Shown in pieces: positions 18,250 through 27,730 of a stretch of 53,693 nucleotides of DNA. Made by a program: the position numbers and the translations under genes. The notes under the pieces were generated by a model. It saw only the letters and a program-made list of their open reading frames with translations, did no database searches and had not been told where the DNA came from. Location of the stretch: the NCBI GenBank assembly GCA_964535155.1, contig CAZHSR010000001.1, positions 1 through 53,693 of the forward strand. Reading direction: 5' to 3'. The DNA comes from JAGPFW01 sp964535155. GTDB taxonomy: Bacteria > Patescibacteriota > WWE3 > UBA101185 > UBA10185. Numbering within the stretch: the first letter of the stretch is position 1; every line of letters starts with the position of its first letter.

Positions 18250-18681
18250 TTAGCCTTGCTGCTTCTCTCCTGAAAGGATTTGGACTAGCTTAACTATTCC
18301 CCAGGCTGCAAAGGCATATGCGAACAAAGCCACTATTGTAGCGGGTTCAAAAATTGAGTTAGCCTCCAACCCCTCTGATATTCCTCTACTAAATATACCT
18401 TCAAAAGGTAAGATGAAAATACCTGTTATGCCGTAGATGAAGTTGACGAAAGCACTTGCACTACTTGCAGCGGCCAACTTAAAGACTAAGCGGAAGGCTA
18501 GTAATGCTTCAAGAATTCCAAAACCAAAGTAGATTAAATATTCTATAGTCTGGGAACTTGTAGCAGCAGTTTGCACTTGTGTAGCCATTACTGGGTTACT
18601 TTCTTTACCTGTAGGATTATTTAACATTGTTGTATCCTCATGTCCTTGGGTAGTTACTGTCTCTTTAATTATTTCTGTCAT
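18250..18681 (-). CDS. YggT-like membrane protein
   Basis: A 143-residue protein. The first 45 residues are polar and Thr/Gln-rich. Then come hydrophobic segments at about 48-70, 80-100 and 118-137, with ALLAFRLVFKL and LPFEGIF, resembling YggT-family repeats. I start it at ATG 18681, 6 nt after AGGTGA; a GTG at 18690 lies within that site. It pairs with the GlsB-like gene downstream. Function of such proteins is uncertain (envelope or osmotic stress). Confidence 0.65.
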   Translation of the reverse strand: MTEIIKETVTTQGHEDTTMLNNPTGKESNPVMATQVQTAATSSQTIEYLIYFGFGILEALLAFRLVFKLAAASSASAFVNFIYGITGIFILPFEGIFSRGISEGLEANSIFEPATIVALFAYAFAAWGIVKLVQILSGEKQQG

Positions 18682-18739
18682 TTTTATCACCTGCTTTCGG
18701 TTAAAATCAATACGCTTTAGCTAAAAACAATTCTATGCT

Positions 18740-18928
18740 TTATTTTCTGTCTATCTGATCTCTAATGTCAACTTTTTTTATGATGGTTTCTTTTGGTAAA
18801 TAGTTGAGAAGGGCTTTTTCAATAAGGGCCGTTAAAGTTAAATTTTCAACTACTGCCTGTGCTCTGGCTTGTGTGGCAATGGATGGGTTAATAAATATGG
18901 TTACTCTTTGTTTGGTATCACTTGACAT
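18740..18928 (-). CDS. ribbon-helix-helix repressor
   Basis: About 62 residues. RVTIFINPSIATQARA forms the beta-strand and first helix, and NLTLTALIEKALLNYL the second, matching the CopG/Arc-type ribbon-helix-helix fold. I place the start at ATG 18928 rather than 18964, because the longer reading would cover its own promoter and operator. A perfect inverted repeat overlaps the promoter, so the protein probably represses its own gene. No toxin partner is adjacent on this strand, so a plain regulator is likelier than an antitoxin. Confidence 0.7.
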   Translation of the reverse strand: MSSDTKQRVTIFINPSIATQARAQAVVENLTLTALIEKALLNYLPKETIIKKVDIRDQIDRK

Positions 18929-18931
18929 ATT

Positions 18932-18964
18932 ACAAGTATTACATGTATTTGTAATACTTGTCAA
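18932..18964 (-). promoter_or_regulatory. autoregulatory promoter/operator
   Basis: On the minus strand TTGACA (18959-18964) is followed after 17 bp by TAATAC (18936-18941), which ends 7 nt before ATG 18928. The inverted repeat ACAAGTATTAC (18932-18942) / GTAATACTTGT (18951-18961) covers both boxes. This is the expected operator of the ribbon-helix-helix repressor. Confidence 0.75.
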
Positions 18965-18972
18965 TAGCAGGA

Positions 18973-20568
18973 TTAGTTTAAAGGCAGGGAACTCCTTATA
19001 TTAAAGATTGGCACACCTTCCCGATTTATGCTGGTTATCAAAGGATATATTTCCTCAAAACCTTTTAGCTTGTCCTTGTGCGTGTCACAAATTATAATAT
19101 TGGCATCTTCCGCGCCATCCACTAGTCCAAACTTAAATTGTGAATAGTAAACAACTGGAAACTTGCTATCACAAGAATATACTTTTAAATCTTCTACCTC
19201 GTGAGAAACTGCAAAATCTCTTACATACTCAGCAGCTTCCTTGTAGGCAGCTCCCCAATAGTCAACATCAAAATTTCCTGAAACATTTTTTAAACCGCCT
19301 GTTAATTCGTTAAAATAAATGTATTCGTAGGGATGCAAATGTACCATCCGATAGGCGGTGAACATAAAGTAAATACCTACAACTGCAACTACAATCTTGC
19401 AGATGTGAAAATTTAATGTTTTAAAAACATCCAAAAAGAAAAACCCAGAAATTAAAGTTACTAGAACAACTAAATACAAAAAGTGCCTAATTCCATTGTA
19501 AACAACGGGTTTTATTGCCAAATAAATTGCAAAATTTAAAAGACAAAGGATTGTTAGTAAAACCAAGGGATGATCTTTTTGATATTTAAGCTTTCTTTTC
19601 AACATAAGAAGCATGCCCGCCAAAAGAGGAAATAAGCTAAATAAAGGCATCTTTATACCCAAATAAACAAATAAGTAATGCCAAGGTCTTTCAGATTTTC
19701 TTAAATATTCTCCAAAATAAATAATCTCGTGATTCCAATCGGCATATCCAGCAGCATTAACCAAAAGCCCATAAAAATTAAGGGGAAGATTTGCACCAAG
19801 GAAGGGGAGGGCAATAATCCAAATGATAAGAGAAACAATAAAAATTAAAAGGGATTTAAGGCAAAAGTTAAAAAAGGCTTGAATATTGTGCTTTTTAAAG
19901 GGAAGAAAATCGGAAATTCCTAGGAAAAAATAGACCATCAATAAAGTTAACCCAACAACTCTTTGACTTTGTGCAAGCCCAAAAATTACGCCTAAAACTA
20001 AAATTTCCAAAAGCTCATTTTTCTTACGAGTTCTAAAAAAGTAAATTTCCAAAGCTCCCAAAAGGAAAATTGTAGCAAAAGGAATATCCTTTGGATTTGC
20101 GGGAATATGCCCCAATAAATAAGGGGAAAAAGCAATAAATAGGGGAGCAAGAATAGCCTTTTTTCCACTTTTGTAATGCAAATAAAAGAGTACATAAGAA
20201 AACAAGAACAGAGACCATCCAAAAAGCATGTTTTGCAAATGGAACCACTCAAAATAATAATTTGGGTTAAAAATATTAACCAAGGCGGGATAAATTCTTG
20301 AATAAACGCTAAACAACGGAAGGTGCCTATGCTCAATATGAACGGGCTTTTTGTTTACTAAATTTGAAACATAATCCAAGGAAGTTGGGGTTTGATAATA
20401 AGTAAGCAAATACTTTCCCGCGTCGTACTCTACTTTTTCATCGTATGTAACACCAAAGTCCTTGTAGGTTAAAAAGGAAAAAGCTAGATATAAAAGGGTA
20501 AAAATTAAGAAAAGAAAGTGGCTCTTTAAAAAAGACTTAAATTTTTCCAAGAATCTTAAAATCCTCAT
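18973..20568 (-). CDS. GT39/ArnT-like membrane glycosyltransferase
   Basis: A 531-residue polytopic membrane protein with about ten hydrophobic segments. The first extracytoplasmic loop contains GVTYDEKVEYDAG, where the Asp-Glu pair matches the catalytic acid of GT39/GT-C enzymes that use lipid-linked sugars. The C-terminal loop after the last segment is soluble. It probably transfers a sugar from a polyprenyl carrier to a surface protein or glycan outside the membrane. TATACT (minus, 20575-20580) ends 6 nt before the ATG. Confidence 0.72.
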   Translation of the reverse strand: MRILRFLEKFKSFLKSHFLFLIFTLLYLAFSFLTYKDFGVTYDEKVEYDAGKYLLTYYQTPTSLDYVSNLVNKKPVHIEHRHLPLFSVYSRIYPALVNIFNPNYYFEWFHLQNMLFGWSLFLFSYVLFYLHYKSGKKAILAPLFIAFSPYLLGHIPANPKDIPFATIFLLGALEIYFFRTRKKNELLEILVLGVIFGLAQSQRVVGLTLLMVYFFLGISDFLPFKKHNIQAFFNFCLKSLLIFIVSLIIWIIALPFLGANLPLNFYGLLVNAAGYADWNHEIIYFGEYLRKSERPWHYLFVYLGIKMPLFSLFPLLAGMLLMLKRKLKYQKDHPLVLLTILCLLNFAIYLAIKPVVYNGIRHFLYLVVLVTLISGFFFLDVFKTLNFHICKIVVAVVGIYFMFTAYRMVHLHPYEYIYFNELTGGLKNVSGNFDVDYWGAAYKEAAEYVRDFAVSHEVEDLKVYSCDSKFPVVYYSQFKFGLVDGAEDANIIICDTHKDKLKGFEEIYPLITSINREGVPIFNIRSSLPLN

Positions 20569-20616
20569 GGAAAAAGTATATCAAGTAGAAAAGCTGTTGT
20601 AACCTTTAAAGCTTAA

Positions 20617-21522
20617 TTAAGGCGTTTCCAACTCAATTTGCACATGCGCCACATCGGGAAGGGCTTCATTTATTTCAACCTTAATCCTATCCATTAGGCG
20701 CTCAATCTCATCCGTTGTTAAGCCGTTTCTAACATGCACTTCCAAATTTACCAATAATTTTTCTGGACCAATAATTGTGCCTTTTAAATCAAGCACTTCT
20801 AAAACCTCTGGCTGTTCTAGGACTGCTTCCTTAATTTTTTCTTTCTGAGAGTCGGAAATACTTAATCCAATAAGCAAATCCTTAACCGAAAGGATGATGC
20901 CCCGAGCAAAAACCATTATTAACACACCAATTAAAATGGCGCCAATAGCATCAAATTGGGGGTTGCCCGTAAGGATATAAATCAATAGAGCCAGAATTCC
21001 AACTAATGCTGCCAAAGTGCCAATTAAATCCAAGATCAGGGAAGTCTTTAGGTCAACTAAAAGTGAGTCCCGATACTGATCCCGTATAGATTTACCTTTC
21101 TGCAAAAAGAGGCCCTTATAATTTAGACAAAAAGAATAGCCATTACTAACAACCGCAACTCCCAAAATGATAAGTGCAATATGAATGTTCTCAATTGGTT
21201 GCGGATTTAGAAAACGAGTCACGCCAGAATAAATGGAAAGCCCAGATAATGCTGTTGCCATAACAATGGATGTGATTAAAACCCAAAAATACATTTCCCT
21301 GCCATACCCAAAAGGATGCTTTTTATCCGCCCGTTTATTGGAACGATTTAAGCCTACAAGGAGGAAAGTAGCCGAGGCGGTATCAACAATTCCTTGGAGG
21401 GTTTCTGCAAGCATGACCACACTTCCTGTGAGGAGGAGGGCAAGTAGGCTTAAGGAAATGTCGAGCAGGTTTACAAAAAAGCCTGTTAAAAGTATTTTCT
21501 TAGTTGTGATTTTTTTTGACAT
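20617..21522 (-). CDS. cation diffusion facilitator transporter
   Basis: A 301-residue CDF protein: six hydrophobic segments followed by a cytoplasmic domain of about 90 residues. KKHPFGYGREMYFW after segment two is a family hallmark. In the second segment the expected metal pair appears as QGIVD rather than HxxxD or DxxxD, so metal preference is uncertain. It should exchange a divalent metal for protons at the cytoplasmic membrane. It lies 7 nt downstream of the histidine kinase gene, so the two may be co-transcribed. Confidence 0.85.
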   Translation of the reverse strand: MSKKITTKKILLTGFFVNLLDISLSLLALLLTGSVVMLAETLQGIVDTASATFLLVGLNRSNKRADKKHPFGYGREMYFWVLITSIVMATALSGLSIYSGVTRFLNPQPIENIHIALIILGVAVVSNGYSFCLNYKGLFLQKGKSIRDQYRDSLLVDLKTSLILDLIGTLAALVGILALLIYILTGNPQFDAIGAILIGVLIMVFARGIILSVKDLLIGLSISDSQKEKIKEAVLEQPEVLEVLDLKGTIIGPEKLLVNLEVHVRNGLTTDEIERLMDRIKVEINEALPDVAHVQIELETP

Positions 21523-21529
21523 AAAAACC

Positions 21530-22669
21530 TTAAACAGGCAAAACTACCCAAAAAGTACTCCCCTTATAGTCACCTTCAGAAAAGCATCCAACTGAACCTC
21601 CCATGGCCTCCACAAATATCTTTACTGCATATAAACCCAAACCCGTTCCTCCAGATATAGCCATCTTCTTATAAGAGTTCTCCACTCTTCCAAATTTTGT
21701 AAAAAGCTTGGAGATTTCATCTTTGCTTAAACCTACGCCACTATCAATTACCGAAATCTTTAATTCCGTTTCCTTTTTCTCAATCCTAACCGTAATACCT
21801 CCTTTATCCGTAAATTTGATTGCGTTATTCACCAAATTTAAAAAGCATGATTTTAACTTCACTTCGTCATATAAAACTTCCATATTTTTGTCACAATTCA
21901 CTAAATCCAGTTTTAAGTAAATATTCTTTTCATTTGCTTGCGGGATAAAGGAATTTACCACATCCTCAACAAGTTCAACAATCTTCCCAGGGACAATATT
22001 AAATTCCAGCTTTCCCTGTTCTACTCTAGAAATATTTAACATATCATTTACCATGGAAATCATTTGCTCCGTACTTTTAGAGGCCATATCCAAATACTGA
22101 TTAGCATCAGAATTACCTAGTGGTGTAAGTTCCTCTTGCAATAACCATAAAACACTTTTTATAACAGTTAGGGGACTTCTAAGCTCATGAGATGCTAAAG
22201 AAAGAAAGTCATCTTTTGCCTTATCCAACAGGATTTCCTTTGTTACATCCGACATTGTAATTAAGCATTCAGACTCATTGGGATTAACTTCCGAGTCGAT
22301 CTGGGAAAATTTTACATTTAGATAATAATCTTGTTGATCAGACTTTAAAATTAGGTTGTATAAAACTGGCATTTTCTGTGGAGGTAAAAAGCAATATTGC
22401 TTAATATCTATAGGAACGCCTTCTTCGTTTTTCAAATGAATTACATGATCAATATTTTTCCCCAAAACACTATGCCCTGGTAATCCAAGCATTTTTTCTA
22501 GGGCGTTGTTAAAAATGGTTATTTTATAATCAGTGTCTAGAGCAAAAACCCCTTCGGATACGTTATATAACAAATCTTCCGCACGCCTTCGTTCCTTTAG
22601 TAGCTCAAGGTTTCTCTTATATATTTCTTGGGCAATATCTTCTTTGGGATTTTTAGAAACGATGGGCAT
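21530..22669 (-). CDS. PAS-domain sensor histidine kinase
   Basis: A 379-residue cytosolic kinase without membrane segments. A PAS domain spans about residues 30-145. HisKA follows, with ASHELRSPL and phospho-acceptor His161. The ATPase domain has LVNNAIKFTD (N box), DSGVGLSKDE (G1) and GGTGLGL (G2). It resembles orphan kinases that sense a cytosolic signal. The start at ATG 22669 is chosen because a minus-strand TATAAT (22676-22681) ends 6 nt before it; an upstream ATG at 22687 lies beyond that box. A stand-alone response regulator is encoded at 27341. Confidence 0.88.
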   Translation of the reverse strand: MPIVSKNPKEDIAQEIYKRNLELLKERRRAEDLLYNVSEGVFALDTDYKITIFNNALEKMLGLPGHSVLGKNIDHVIHLKNEEGVPIDIKQYCFLPPQKMPVLYNLILKSDQQDYYLNVKFSQIDSEVNPNESECLITMSDVTKEILLDKAKDDFLSLASHELRSPLTVIKSVLWLLQEELTPLGNSDANQYLDMASKSTEQMISMVNDMLNISRVEQGKLEFNIVPGKIVELVEDVVNSFIPQANEKNIYLKLDLVNCDKNMEVLYDEVKLKSCFLNLVNNAIKFTDKGGITVRIEKKETELKISVIDSGVGLSKDEISKLFTKFGRVENSYKKMAISGGTGLGLYAVKIFVEAMGGSVGCFSEGDYKGSTFWVVLPV

Positions 22670-22754
22670 ATTTGGATTATACAACAATTTGGAAAGGAAT
22701 AAATCAATTGGTTTTTGGTATTCAAATCATCAAGAAAAACTATATAATGACAAC

Positions 22755-23568
22755 ATGGAATTAAATATTAACGAGAACGCTCCCGCCGAAGCAAATTTTA
22801 GAGAAGTGTCAGCAGCTTGTGCTGAAGCCGTACTATTAATTTCACAAGATGCCAAGAGACTTGAATCTGAGGTATATAAACCTGATGAGTCCTGGTGTGT
22901 AGTCACGGGAGAAGATCCACCAGATTTCAACATGGCTATCAGAAGAAGCTGTAGATAATATGGTAGCAATGGTTTCAATACTTCAAGGTTACAATAAACC
23001 ATCAATACTTTTTTCCCCCACAAATGGGGTTGAACTTAGAACCATTGCAGAAACAGCAGGATTACTTCATTGTGGTACTACTCCTTTAATGGAGTTAAGA
23101 TGTGAAAGATTTATCCCCGAAGAGACTGTGGGGAGAGTCAAAGTACAAGAGGTCGCGAATATGCAGGAACTAGGAGAAGCAATTAAGATACAGGCGAGTG
23201 CATTAGATTTTGATGAAGCAGTAATTACAAGAACGATGGGTGAGAAAGTCCTAGAAGTTCCAAATGTAAAAGTCTTTGTTGGAAGAGACGAGGCAGAACA
23301 ACCAATCTGTACAATGACAGTTGTTGAATCAGAGGGAATTGCCACAATATGGAATGTGGGCACACTTCCAGAACATCAAAGACAGGGTTATGGAAGAGAA
23401 TTAATGCAAGAAGTACTAGAACTCTACTCTGGGGGAAAAAGACCCGGTATAAAAGCTTTTTATTTAATGTCGTCAGAGGCAGGTTTAAAACTATATAACA
23501 ACCTAGGATTTGAAACAGTAAGAGAATACGACACATGGTTAGTAGGAGAAGAACCTGTTAGTGAGTAA
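22755..23568 (+). pseudogene. GNAT acetyltransferase with internal frameshift
   Basis: A GNAT gene split by a +1 shift. The first frame, from ATG 22755 (6 nt after TATAAT 22743-22748), reads through VVTGEDPPDFN and then hits a stop at 22956. The second frame continues from about 22931 as WLSEEAVDNMVAMVSIL to the end. The C-terminal part has the acetyl-CoA-binding LPEHQRQGYGRELMQEV and LYNNLGFETVREYD, standard GNAT motifs. One extra base between 22920 and 22935 explains the break. Either the gene is recently inactivated or this is a consensus error; no slippery run is obvious. Confidence 0.7.
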
Positions 23569-23635
23569 TTGCTAATAAATAGCAAAAAATCTTTCCAATT
23601 GACACAAAAATTAAAATGTGACAATAATACAAGGA

Positions 23636-24406
23636 GTGACAACAATTACAACTGCCAAAAAAACTAAATATTGGGAAGATCAAAAAATCGTTGATAGATT
23701 TAACACTCATAAAGATATTTATGACATCCATCCTGATTCAGCAGTAAATATTTATGTTGGTTGGCCAGTTTTTTTTGAGCAAATAAAATACCAGGCAGAA
23801 GTTTTAGGAAAAAAGGTACTAAATATTCTTGATTTTGGATGTGGGGCAGGGGAGTTTGCACAAAAATTACATATGCAGGGTCACAATGTTGTTGGACTGG
23901 ATAGTTCAGAATCCTTATTGAAGATTGCCAAAAATGGCTCTCCCAAGACCATCCCATATTTTTTAACCGAAAATGGTGAAACTACTGGGGAGTATAAAGA
24001 ATTTGTTGGCCAAATGGATGTTGTGACAGCAATACACTCGCTAGAATGGAATGAAAATGTAAATGAGATAATTGATAACTTGTGTGAATTTTTGATCCCT
24101 GAAGGACTACTACTTTTTGCTATCTTTCCTAAAGAACATGTTAAAGACTCCCTGAAAATTAAAGACCTCTTTGAGGATTTTGATTCAGAGGAAGACCCGG
24201 AAGTTGGTTTTTGTAACTTTGAAGGAGTGAAAATTCCAGTATATATTAGAGATGCAATATATTTTGATGAACTGCTTTTAAGTAAAGGTTTTGAGAAGGT
24301 TTTGGAATTTTATCCTCATTATCCAAAATCCTTTTTAAATAAATATAAATGGAATGCATCTTTAAAACCTGAAATGCTTATATTGGCTTACAGAAAAGCC
24401 AGCTAG
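23636..24406 (+). CDS. SAM-dependent methyltransferase
   Basis: A class I methyltransferase of about 256 residues. Motif I is ILDFGCGAGEFAQKL, the acidic residue after strand 2 is in VVGLDSSESLL, and FAIFPKEH lies in the later strand. Substrate unknown; small-molecule methylation is the usual guess for this length. GTG 23636 follows AATAAT by 7 nt; GTG 23618 is an alternative in-frame start six codons upstream. Confidence 0.8.
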   Translation: MTTITTAKKTKYWEDQKIVDRFNTHKDIYDIHPDSAVNIYVGWPVFFEQIKYQAEVLGKKVLNILDFGCGAGEFAQKLHMQGHNVVGLDSSESLLKIAKNGSPKTIPYFLTENGETTGEYKEFVGQMDVVTAIHSLEWNENVNEIIDNLCEFLIPEGLLLFAIFPKEHVKDSLKIKDLFEDFDSEEDPEVGFCNFEGVKIPVYIRDAIYFDELLLSKGFEKVLEFYPHYPKSFLNKYKWNASLKPEMLILAYRKAS

Positions 24407-24411
24407 AGCTT

Positions 24412-25311
24412 TTAAACTTTCTTTGTAATAGTATATTTCTTGAGAAAATGATCTGGATTATACGAAACCTTAGCTTTTCGTAAACCCTCAAGACCAGTAT
24501 CCTGCTCAACATTTTGAAATTTATAGCCGTTCTCAAACAAAAATTTGGCTGTAACATATTCCATCATGTAAAAACTGGAATTGTAATCCCTGTTAGATGC
24601 CCCAAAATGACTGAGAACTATTTCTTTGTTTAGTACCTCGCTGGAAAGGTAAGCCGCCATAACTCCTTCCACATAAAGACCTAAAGTTATACTTTCAAAG
24701 AAGGGAAGGTGTTTAAAATATGTATTAATAATGCCACCTTCTTCTATAATCTTTTCTTCATCAAAACCTTTGTCCAAAAACCACTTGTGACTTAAATCTT
24801 GAATTTCCTTTAGCACTTGAGAATCATTTATATCCAAGGGCTTAACTTCATATTTTGGAAACATTCGTGTAAAAATGTTTATCTCTTGCCGAAGGTGCTT
24901 AAACTTGGGACCTTGGGTCTCACATACTTTTTGAGTGGAATAAATATAGTCAAAACTGTCTCGGTCGGGTTGGATGTCAAAATCTTCACTTGAGGAGAGA
25001 TTTAAAATAACATCTTCTGGAACAAAGGAAAGTTGAGGCATATCTTGCAATAAGGTATGAAGCGACTCCTCAATATTATTCCTTCCCAATATAGAATATA
25101 CGTTACCTTCTCCCAAATAGTCTTTAATTCTTATGACCAAATTCTCATCCAGTATTGAAAAGCTATTATCCTCATTTGCATTCCAAGAAAGTAAACTTAA
25201 TATATTGAAATCGGAGTATGAAGGGAATTCTTTGCAAAAGCTAGAAAAGAAATCTTTATCGCCTATGGTAACTTTTTTAAAATCTGGATATTGTGCAAAG
25301 TCTTTTTCCAC
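24412..25311 (-). CDS. DUF2156 (LPG-synthase C-terminal-like) protein
   Basis: A 299-residue protein of the DUF2156 group, which has the double-GNAT fold of the catalytic half of lysyl-phosphatidylglycerol synthases. Visible family traits are the late FGASNRDYNSSFYMMEYV and the ending VEQDTGLEGLRKAKVSYNP. It lacks a membrane domain, so it may aminoacylate a soluble or lipid acceptor, or be an uncharacterised acyltransferase. The start is GTG, 6 nt after a minus-strand TATAAT (25318-25323), divergent from the next gene. Confidence 0.75.
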   Translation of the reverse strand: MEKDFAQYPDFKKVTIGDKDFFSSFCKEFPSYSDFNILSLLSWNANEDNSFSILDENLVIRIKDYLGEGNVYSILGRNNIEESLHTLLQDMPQLSFVPEDVILNLSSSEDFDIQPDRDSFDYIYSTQKVCETQGPKFKHLRQEINIFTRMFPKYEVKPLDINDSQVLKEIQDLSHKWFLDKGFDEEKIIEEGGIINTYFKHLPFFESITLGLYVEGVMAAYLSSEVLNKEIVLSHFGASNRDYNSSFYMMEYVTAKFLFENGYKFQNVEQDTGLEGLRKAKVSYNPDHFLKKYTITKKV

Positions 25312-25357
25312 GGAGGAATTATAACAAAATAGAATTTGTGTTATTATAAAAATCTAT

Positions 25358-26089
25358 ATGGGAACAATTTTATTAATTACAGCAGCAATATTAGGAACAG
25401 GAGCATCCTTAATTTTTGTAGAGTATTTGGCCGAAGCTTCCTTAATAACCGCTTTTTTCCTAGCAATTGCAATTTGGCTACCCACGAACACAGTCTTTGT
25501 CAAAGGTTTAACAGTGGTAAAAAATGTAGGCGTTGCCCTTGTAATATTTACCATATCCTCTACCATTTCAGACACACTTGGTGGATTATTCCTTCAGGGA
25601 GCCATACAAAATGTAAAAAACCCTTATTTTATAATCATGGGTCTAACTGCGGGAATAGCTGTAATAGTCCTGCAATCAAAGGAAAATACCGAGGAAAAAA
25701 AGGCAGATCCGCACAGAGAAAAATTACTATACATTGCTGGAATCTTAAGTCTTGGATTAGCAATTATCTTTAGAGAAGTATGGTGGATTCTTATAATAAT
25801 ATATGGACTTGTAAATCTTTGGACAGCTTCTTGGGCAGATAAAATGTCGGAAAATCATTCCCTATATATAACCGCAATAGCAACATCGGCGCCATTAATT
25901 TTTGTTGTAATGATTCTTCTCCAAGAGGTAGGAAATGTTGCTATTGTAGGGCCTTCAGCAACAATTATGAGTTGTGGAATGGCAATAGTAGGGGATAAGT
26001 GGAGAACAAAAACGCCTCAAAATTTAAGAGGGGCATTCTTGGTGGCTTTATCCGCACTATGCATCGGTTTGATTTACTTTAGCTTCTGA
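25358..26089 (+). CDS. polytopic membrane protein, unknown
   Basis: A 243-residue protein with about seven hydrophobic segments and a short charged loop near residue 115 (KENTEEKKADPHREK). I do not recognise the family; transporter-like permease components have this size. TATAAA at 25345-25350 ends 7 nt before the ATG. It is divergent from the DUF2156 gene, with the two -10 boxes about 22 bp apart. Confidence 0.6.
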   Translation: MGTILLITAAILGTGASLIFVEYLAEASLITAFFLAIAIWLPTNTVFVKGLTVVKNVGVALVIFTISSTISDTLGGLFLQGAIQNVKNPYFIIMGLTAGIAVIVLQSKENTEEKKADPHREKLLYIAGILSLGLAIIFREVWWILIIIYGLVNLWTASWADKMSENHSLYITAIATSAPLIFVVMILLQEVGNVAIVGPSATIMSCGMAIVGDKWRTKTPQNLRGAFLVALSALCIGLIYFSF

Positions 26090-26148
26090 TAGCTTCATAA
26101 TATTTCACAAGCATAAGCTCAAAATTTTCATAAATCCCATAATAAGTA

Positions 26149-26176
26149 TTGACAGTCGCAATTTTTTATCTATTAT
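26149..26176 (+). promoter_or_regulatory. promoter with 5' leader
   Basis: TTGACA (26149-26154) and TATTAT (26171-26176), 16 bp apart. A transcript would start about 50 nt before the ATG at 26233, unlike most genes here, which are leaderless. Confidence 0.5.
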
Positions 26177-26232
26177 AGACAAAGTAGGTAAATATCTTTT
26201 TTCAAGTATTAAGATAAGCCCACTGCTCAAAT

Positions 26233-27045
26233 ATGAAGCTAAGAAAAACACTGACATTCTTGTGCACACTACTCTTCCTTTTATACTCTCTTTTATGGCT
26301 CTATTTGGAATTATTTGTGAGCCCAGAAAGTCCTATCCGAGGCTATTATTCCCTAACTTACGGAATTGTTGCAGGGTTTGGCGGAATAGTTGGCTTAATA
26401 GTAGCCAAAAAATGGGGTGGAAGAAAAAGCTATGTTGGTAAATCCCTAATTTTCTTTTCTCTAGGACTTTTATTTCAATTTTTGGGCCAAAACACTTATT
26501 CAATCCAATACCTAATCGATGGGATTGAAAATTCATACCCATCTTATGGAGAAATATTCTTTGTTTCTACTATACCAAGCTATATTTTAGGTGTCTGGTA
26601 TATTGCAAAAGCCTCAGGCTCTTGGGAATCACTAAAATCAGCAAAAGTTAAGCTCCTTTCAACAGTCCTTCCTGCTTTAATGGTTATTACTTCATATTAT
26701 TTCTTTGTAAAAGGAACCATGGAAGAGGGGCAATCTCTGCTTATCTCTGCATTGAACTTTACCTATCCAATGGGGCAAGCAATATTTGTATCCATGGCTA
26801 TAATGGCATATTTTCTATCTAATAAATTCCTTGGAGGAATCATGAAGAGAAGAGTTATATTTATACTGGCAGCACTTGTATTTCAATACATTGCGGACAC
26901 AGTATTTTTATATAAAAGCATATATGGAACTTTTTACATGGCAGATTTTACGGAGTTTTTGTTTGCAATATCTTATGCAATTATGACTTTCTCCTTCCTT
27001 GACTTTTTTAAAGTTTCTATACAACTGCAAGAGGGAAACCAATGA
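26233..27045 (+). CDS. 7TM sensor-like membrane protein
   Basis: A 270-residue protein with about seven hydrophobic segments and no cytoplasmic effector domain. ENSYPSYGEIFF after the third segment resembles the YPS-x-(A/G)-(D/E)-xF motif found in the membrane sensor parts of some diguanylate cyclases. Here the sensor stands alone, followed by a 76-residue helical protein whose start overlaps its stop, and a response regulator. It may sense a membrane signal and act through these partners; this is inference from gene order. Confidence 0.55.
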   Translation: MKLRKTLTFLCTLLFLLYSLLWLYLELFVSPESPIRGYYSLTYGIVAGFGGIVGLIVAKKWGGRKSYVGKSLIFFSLGLLFQFLGQNTYSIQYLIDGIENSYPSYGEIFFVSTIPSYILGVWYIAKASGSWESLKSAKVKLLSTVLPALMVITSYYFFVKGTMEEGQSLLISALNFTYPMGQAIFVSMAIMAYFLSNKFLGGIMKRRVIFILAALVFQYIADTVFLYKSIYGTFYMADFTEFLFAISYAIMTFSFLDFFKVSIQLQEGNQ

Positions 27046-27272
27046 AACCAGAAACATTAGTACAAGATATTATTAAAGAGCAGAGCCAAATAATAGGCGA
27101 AAATTTGGCAATAAGTAGGGCTAAATCCAGTGGGGCTGTTATCTTTAGTTCAAATAGCATTGAGGGTTTGCAATTTGCCACAACTAACTATATTGAAGCA
27201 CTAGAAAAAGTAATTGGATCTTATGAGGAAGTATTTGGAAAGCCTCATTTGAAGTTTGTGTCTCTGTTATAA
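27042..27272 (+). CDS. small helical protein
   Basis: A 76-residue, mostly helical protein (residues 1-25 and 45-65 are likely helices). ATG overlaps the stop of the 7TM gene by 4 bp (ATGA), so it is translated with it. No known domain. It may link the 7TM protein to the response regulator downstream. Confidence 0.5.
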   Translation: MKPETLVQDIIKEQSQIIGENLAISRAKSSGAVIFSSNSIEGLQFATTNYIEALEKVIGSYEEVFGKPHLKFVSLL

Positions 27273-27340
27273 AAAGATACCCAAAAGAAGATGTAATAAA
27301 TTTTGTACCACAAAAAGTGGCAACAAGGATATAAGGGATT

Positions 27341-27718
27341 ATGGGTTTATTAAATAAAAAATTGGTTCTGATTGTAGAAGATGATCCTCAGTTGGGCAAA
27401 ATTTACACAGATATTCTTACTAAATCAGGATATGAGGCGCGTTTGGCATCTGGAGCAGGTCTCGGATTAGAGTTGATAGACAGTCTTAAATGGGACTTGT
27501 TACTACTGGATATAATGCTTCCTATTAGAGATGGAATTTCTATACTAAAGGAAATGGGAGAGAAGCAGCTGAAAAAAGGGAAGATTATTATGCTCACAAA
27601 CTTAAATAACGACAATATTATTCATGACGCGTTTAAGTATGGTGCGGATGGTTACATTATAAAATCAGAGGTAACTCCTGGGGGGCTTATTCAAGAGATA
27701 GAGGGGGTCCTTAAATAA
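27341..27718 (+). CDS. single-domain response regulator
   Basis: A 125-residue CheY-like receiver. Acidic pocket Glu13-Asp14-Asp15, phospho-acceptor Asp57 (LLDIMLP), Thr86 and Lys108 are all present. There is no output domain, so it acts by protein contact. It lies 69 nt after the small helical gene; the PAS histidine kinase at 21530-22669 is a possible partner. AGGGATT precedes the ATG and may serve as a weak ribosome site. Confidence 0.88.
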   Translation: MGLLNKKLVLIVEDDPQLGKIYTDILTKSGYEARLASGAGLGLELIDSLKWDLLLLDIMLPIRDGISILKEMGEKQLKKGKIIMLTNLNNDNIIHDAFKYGADGYIIKSEVTPGGLIQEIEGVLK

Positions 27719-27730
27719 AGTAGCAAAATT

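Noticed and set aside
22533..22754. Upstream part of a longer frame joined to the acetyltransferase
   Set aside because: It is antisense to the histidine kinase; the promoter and ATG are at 22743-22757.
25336..25773. 145-residue Cys/Asn-rich reading frame
   Set aside because: Shadow of the membrane protein gene at 25358-26089 in another frame.
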